In this document: positions 59,956 to 64,000 of the stretch, piece by piece
Layout of the letters: each line of letters starts with the position of its first letter
How positions within the stretch are numbered: the first letter of the stretch is position 1
Assembly (NCBI GenBank): GCA_028023455.1
Contig: JAQFVV010006274.1
Span: forward strand, 2,980,001-3,044,000
Length of the DNA: 64,000 nucleotides
Direction of reading: 5' to 3'
From: Epiperipatus broadwayi
Taxonomy: Eukaryota > Onychophora > Udeonychophora > Euonychophora > Peripatidae
Translations under genes and position numbers: made by a program
The notes under the pieces: generated by a model
Told to the model about the DNA's origin: nothing
Seen by the model: the letters and a program-made list of their open reading frames with translations, nothing else
Database searches by the model: none

Positions 59956-62900
59956 GTGGTTGGTGGTCAGAAGGCAAATACCAATACGGAAATTAATCTA
60001 ATGAAGATAAAAATAGAGGGAATAAATATAAGGGATCTGAATTCAACCAAAAGAGCTTTTTCTAGCAAAAATTGTCTAATCAAGGAAGCACCAAATATTG
60101 TCTGCCTATCAGAAATGAAAATTCCTACCGACACAGATCACAGAATTGGCCAAATACTTGAACCTTTTGGATATATCAATTTTTATATAAGATCATCAGC
60201 AACCTGGAGGGGGTTGATTAATAAAAATTTGGGGCCATTTGAAATTTTAAATTAATATCCATAGACCATAATTGTCTTATCCTAAATGTAAAGATCGAAA
60301 ACATTACACTCATATTATTTATTTATATCTGCAGAATAAAGAATCAGTAATTCTAAAAGTAATACCCAAGATCAACATGTTTATTTCCTCCTGCTTAGGC
60401 TGACCATCCTCTTTGGGGATTTTAATTTACTGTATGAGACATTTAATAAAAAATATATCCATTTAATTAATAGGGAGTTTATGTGTGCTCGGGGTTTTTC
60501 TCCTCTTGCACATACTCCTTCTATACCAAAAAAGTAAAACATTGATTGATCTGTTATATTATACCCCAGACCTTCATTTTCTAATTGAGTCATCACTTAA
60601 GCCAGTGGTCTTTGCAGACCTGGCCTTGAAGATCTGGATCAAAGTAAAAGGTGCTGCCCAAGACCCTGATGAACTCATGCCCCAGCAGTGGTTTTCTGAG
60701 ATATATATTTATCTCCTTAACATCTTAAGCCTACCACCAGTTGAAGCATGGATCAGATTTATTGAAATAATAAGATCGATCATTGAATTCTACACAAGAA
60801 ATCAAAAAAGGACCAGTCAAGCTCATGAAAAATTTAAACAATATACAAAATAGAATGAATTCAGACCCAAGTATAATGGTAAACACAAAAATTAATTTTA
60901 GAATTCAAATAAAAATACAAAGATACACACAAGGGCCCTAGCACAATTTATTGCAATCAAAAGGACAAAAAAAATTTTCTTGCCAACTGCCATTGCTGGA
61001 CAAAAAGCTATATTCAGTGGGTGGTTGGCATGGGGAAAAACAAATTACACTGGCATTCCTCTTCATTGGTGGGCAATTTTATACAGGCACCACAATGTTG
61101 ATGAAAATTCATCATCCCTTTAAAGAAAAATTACAGAAAGGTACAGCACAACAAGTAAGACAAGATTACAGCATAAGCAATGACATACATATTACAGAAG
61201 CAAAGATTCTTCAAAAGTTAAAATCCATTCTCAATAGGATGCACCCAGGATCACATTTGGTGTCTAAATTTGTGTTCCCCAGGTTAGTCACTTCACCATT
61301 TCAAATAATTAAAAACATGATTGATGAACTATCTAAGGGATGCAGGGATATACAAAGCCTTCATCCAATCTCACTGGTGCCTTTTGTGAAAAATGATGGC
61401 CTCCCCACAGATATTAATAATTTGAGACTGATATCTATGAACTCATTATTGATCAAGGTTATTAAGGGATTAATCAAAGACCACATACAAGAAGTTATAT
61501 ATAAGCATATATTGTCTTCACAGTTTGCCAAGAAGGATTCATCGACCATGGACATGGTCTCCCAACTTAAGCTTACAATTGATTACATCAGAACATCAAA
61601 AAAAGCTGGGCTGATTGCTGTCCAATTATATATTTTGGTGGCATTTGACTCAGTCAGAATAAATACCCTGCATGAAATCCTAACCAGATACTCAGTCCCT
61701 AAGGTATTAATCATAGAGAACCTTCTGATGAACAGGAAAATATTACTGATGCTCAATGGAAAGGTTGCCCTGGAATTTAAGCCCTTTCTTTCTATCCCAC
61801 AAGGCTCCCCACTGAGTGCTCTCCTGTTCATTGTATACATAAATCTCCTTCTTGAAAGTATTGAAAAAAAAATCTCCCAGGACTATATATTCTTCCAATT
61901 AAAAAAAATAGCTAAACATCTGTCCTACATGGATGATGTCCTAGTGATTCTCTTATCCAAAAAACCAATACTAAGCCTACAAGAGTGATAGATGAATACT
62001 CAAAATCTTATAGTTTCAAATTTAATCTGAGCAAGTTTGCAGCTTGGAAGTTGATCTCAGGACAAATGGTTGCCTCAAGATTTGTAGCCAAGCTGCAGAA
62101 TTCCTCAGCTTCCCAATGCACTTGTCATCAGTCTCAATGAGGAGCAATGTTCAACAATCCCTGCTAGAAGCAACCAAAAAGATAACTACTTCTTTATCTG
62201 GAATATATCTTTTCATTTATGGCAAGGTCAGATTTCTAAATATGTTAGTGTTGACCAAGATAAATTATCTTCCTGTGATTAAACCCACCAAATGCTTCAT
62301 ATTGAGGATTGCATCCCTATGTTTTGGGTTGTTTTGGAGGAACAAAGTGGTAGCAATAAGCTGTAGATGGATGCAACAGCCCAGGACTATTAATGGAATG
62401 GGTCTTCAAGACATATCTATCTTATGGTTCCAAAAGTCATAATTTTTTCCATAAAAATTAATCAAAAGAATGAAGAAATCCCAAAAATCATTATTCTAAT
62501 GGACAGGCCTCCACCAATATGGAGAAGAAATTGACTGGATCTTTAATTAAATGACCTCAAGTCAAACAAATACTGGCAGACTTTTGGTATGAAGTTCACT
62601 GAATTAAAAGGTCACCTCGTGAATCTAGGCCTCTCAAATGATAAATTAATAAAAAAATTCAAAAGATGAAGCTTGGAATACAAATATCTGGACTACCTAA
62701 TAAAAATCAATGTCAATGCATTACCTACCAATGAGTTTTTGGTTAATAAAAGAGAGTATTCACAAATTAAATCAATCTGCACAATTTGTAAAAGAGAAGA
62801 TGAAACCATTTCAGGTTTGGATGTGTTCAGCTAAGGCAGCTCAAAAAACATTAATGAGTTGAATCAAGATAGATAAAGCTAAATTATCTAATCTGAAAGA

Positions 62901-63112
62901 CAGTATCAGAAAGGGATCATACCCAGACATTGGACTGATGCTAATTCTAGATCATTTGACATGGCTTAGTAAATGTAAGCTAGTGTTTAATCCTGATAAA
63001 TTTGATCATATTGCCTTCATGTGGAAAAAATTAAAACAGACAAAAACAAGAGATGAACTAATAACCCCTGAGTTCATTTTCTCTATGACATGGGACATGT
63101 TGGATTTAAACT
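59956..63112 (+). pseudogene. LINE ORF2: APE endonuclease and reverse transcriptase, broken
   Basis: Encodes the enzyme that nicks DNA and copies the element RNA. The N-terminal APE domain shows IEGINIRDLNSTKRA and IVCLSEM (59989-60130, catalytic E) and, after frameshifts, LFGDFNLL at about 60408-60431 (GDFN motif). A linker follows (60485-60853). The RT stretch (60951-61988, 345 codons) has LRLISMNSLLIKV, motif A VAFDSVR (about 61636-61656), motif B IPQGSPLSALLF (about 61794-61829) and motif C SYMDDVLVIL (about 61922-61951), where most LINEs have FADD or YADD. After another break, 62044-62442 has the thumb region with GLFWRNK and GMGLQD. A late CTICKRE (about 62778) is the usual post-RT cysteine motif. 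Coding traces end near 63112. At least five breaks are visible. Confidence 0.72.
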
Positions 63113-63397
63113 GACCATATCCCCAACCAAGGATAGGACATTTCTAAAAGAGGAAAAGAATAAAAGGCTAAAATCCAAAAATTCCAAATGAAGGAAAATG
63201 AAACCATATCAAATAAAATATATCCCAAAGATCTACACAGCAACTGTGCCAATGGTGAAGAGATAAAGAGACTGATGATTAAAAGATAACATGATCAGCA
63301 TGGACAGTTAATTTTAAAACTATATGTTAGAATATTATAACTGCTAATGTAATAACTTAATTATAATAAATTATTTGAGAAAAAAGATTATGAAATT

Positions 63398-64000
63398 TTT
63401 ATTTTTTCAAATTAGAAATTTCACAATCAAATATATATTGTATCTAGAGGACTGCTTTATGAATCCTATTACAAATTATTTCCAAAACCAGTCCCATAAA
63501 ATCAGAAAACAACGTGAAAATTAGTAAATATTTTTTTCTTTTTTAAATAAATCATATTATTCATACATGTCAATGTCTCTTTTCTTTTATATCATCATGT
63601 TATAGCAATATAATGTGACTAAAATTAACTTTTATCAGCAACTAACTATTTAAACATTACCACAAACATTTTGTTAAACCAAATCACATACTTTGACCAA
63701 GTCAATAAAATCAGTAAGTAAATCACACTTTTGCTCACCTTACATTTACCTGACACAAAAACTATATCTTTAATCTCATATTGAGGCTTTGATGCCATTT
63801 ACATGACCAAAATAAATTAATTCAATATTCTTAAAAGTGTTTTCATTGTTGTGAATATCAATGAAAATGGACTAAATTTATGAGCTGTCTTAAATCTATT
63901 TTTATATACATATTTTTAATTAGAAGAATTTGAAAACAGACTTTCAAGTTCCCTTCAGCTATCAACTCTATCTTATATAATCACATACATTTGAAAAAAA
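63398..64000. other. AT-rich flank of the LINE, nothing recognised
   Basis: A+T-rich sequence after the right target-site duplication. No reading frame or repeat relationship seen. Confidence 0.5.

Larger units (their letters stand above)
57580..63382 (+). mobile_element. Near-complete LINE, probably Tx1/L1-like, with 15 bp target-site duplication
   Basis: AAAGATTATGAAATT occurs at 57565-57579 and again at 63383-63397. Between them is a 5.8 kb unit with a 5' UTR (starting GGACTACTAGGTGGCGCC), ORF1 with zinc knuckles and ORF2 with APE nuclease, reverse transcriptase and a cysteine-containing tail. The order and the flanking duplication fit a full-length LINE inserted by target-primed reverse transcription. 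The 3' end has no long poly(A) tail, only an A-rich end. Both ORFs carry several stops and frameshifts, so the copy is dead although its duplication is intact. Clade assignment to Tx1/L1 is by overall motif look only. Confidence 0.75.

Overview
This 64 kb window is A+T-rich (about three quarters by eye) and looks like non-genic, repeat-dominated nuclear DNA from an animal, most likely an invertebrate. The eukaryotic assignment rests on Penelope-like elements with a GIY-YIG nuclease, APE-type LINEs, long AT microsatellites and the lack of any compact gene layout. I could not identify the species. I found no convincing host gene, tRNA, rRNA or CRISPR array. Almost every recognisable coding sequence is a retroelement, usually broken.

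Layout. 0-5 kb: a broken gag-like reading frame, a poly(A)-tailed SINE-like unit and a promoter- or LTR-like patch. 5.2-8.4 kb: a young Penelope-like element (PLE1, minus strand) with the typical pseudo-LTR arrangement; its two ~675 bp repeats are nearly identical, and one extra G in a homopolymer breaks the nuclease frame. 9.4-10.8 kb: an unusually G+C-rich island with an unassigned 104-residue reading frame. 10.7-17.2 kb: a small inverted/direct repeat cluster, then an old element with two ~1.2 kb LTR-like direct repeats around a decayed gag-like coiled-coil region. 17-27 kb: AT-rich filler, microsatellites, a local duplication and a LINE C-terminal remnant. 27.5-30.2 and 37.4-40.2 kb: two direct copies of an unnamed ~2.7 kb repeat, with a third partial inverted copy at 43.3-44.6 kb.

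40.3-56 kb is a nested graveyard. It holds two pieces of one RTE-like LINE, two inverted copies of a second Penelope-like family (PLE2) lying head to head, and a ~455 bp repeat present as three direct units plus one inverted unit (44.6-46.1 kb). That repeat carries a hammerhead-ribozyme-like core (CTGATGA, hairpin, GAAAC, second stem). Decayed relatives lie at 41.4, 50.95 and 55.3 kb. 57.58-63.38 kb is an almost complete, probably Tx1/L1-like LINE flanked by a perfect 15 bp target-site duplication.

Most interesting candidate: the ~455 bp tandem repeat resembles a retrozyme, a small non-autonomous retroelement with hammerhead motifs in tandem copies, and it shares the locus with PLEs that could supply reverse transcriptase. 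The catalytic core deviates from consensus, so activity is a hypothesis. A ~60 bp fragment of the same family sits inside PLE2 between 14 bp direct repeats, which argues that the family was mobile.
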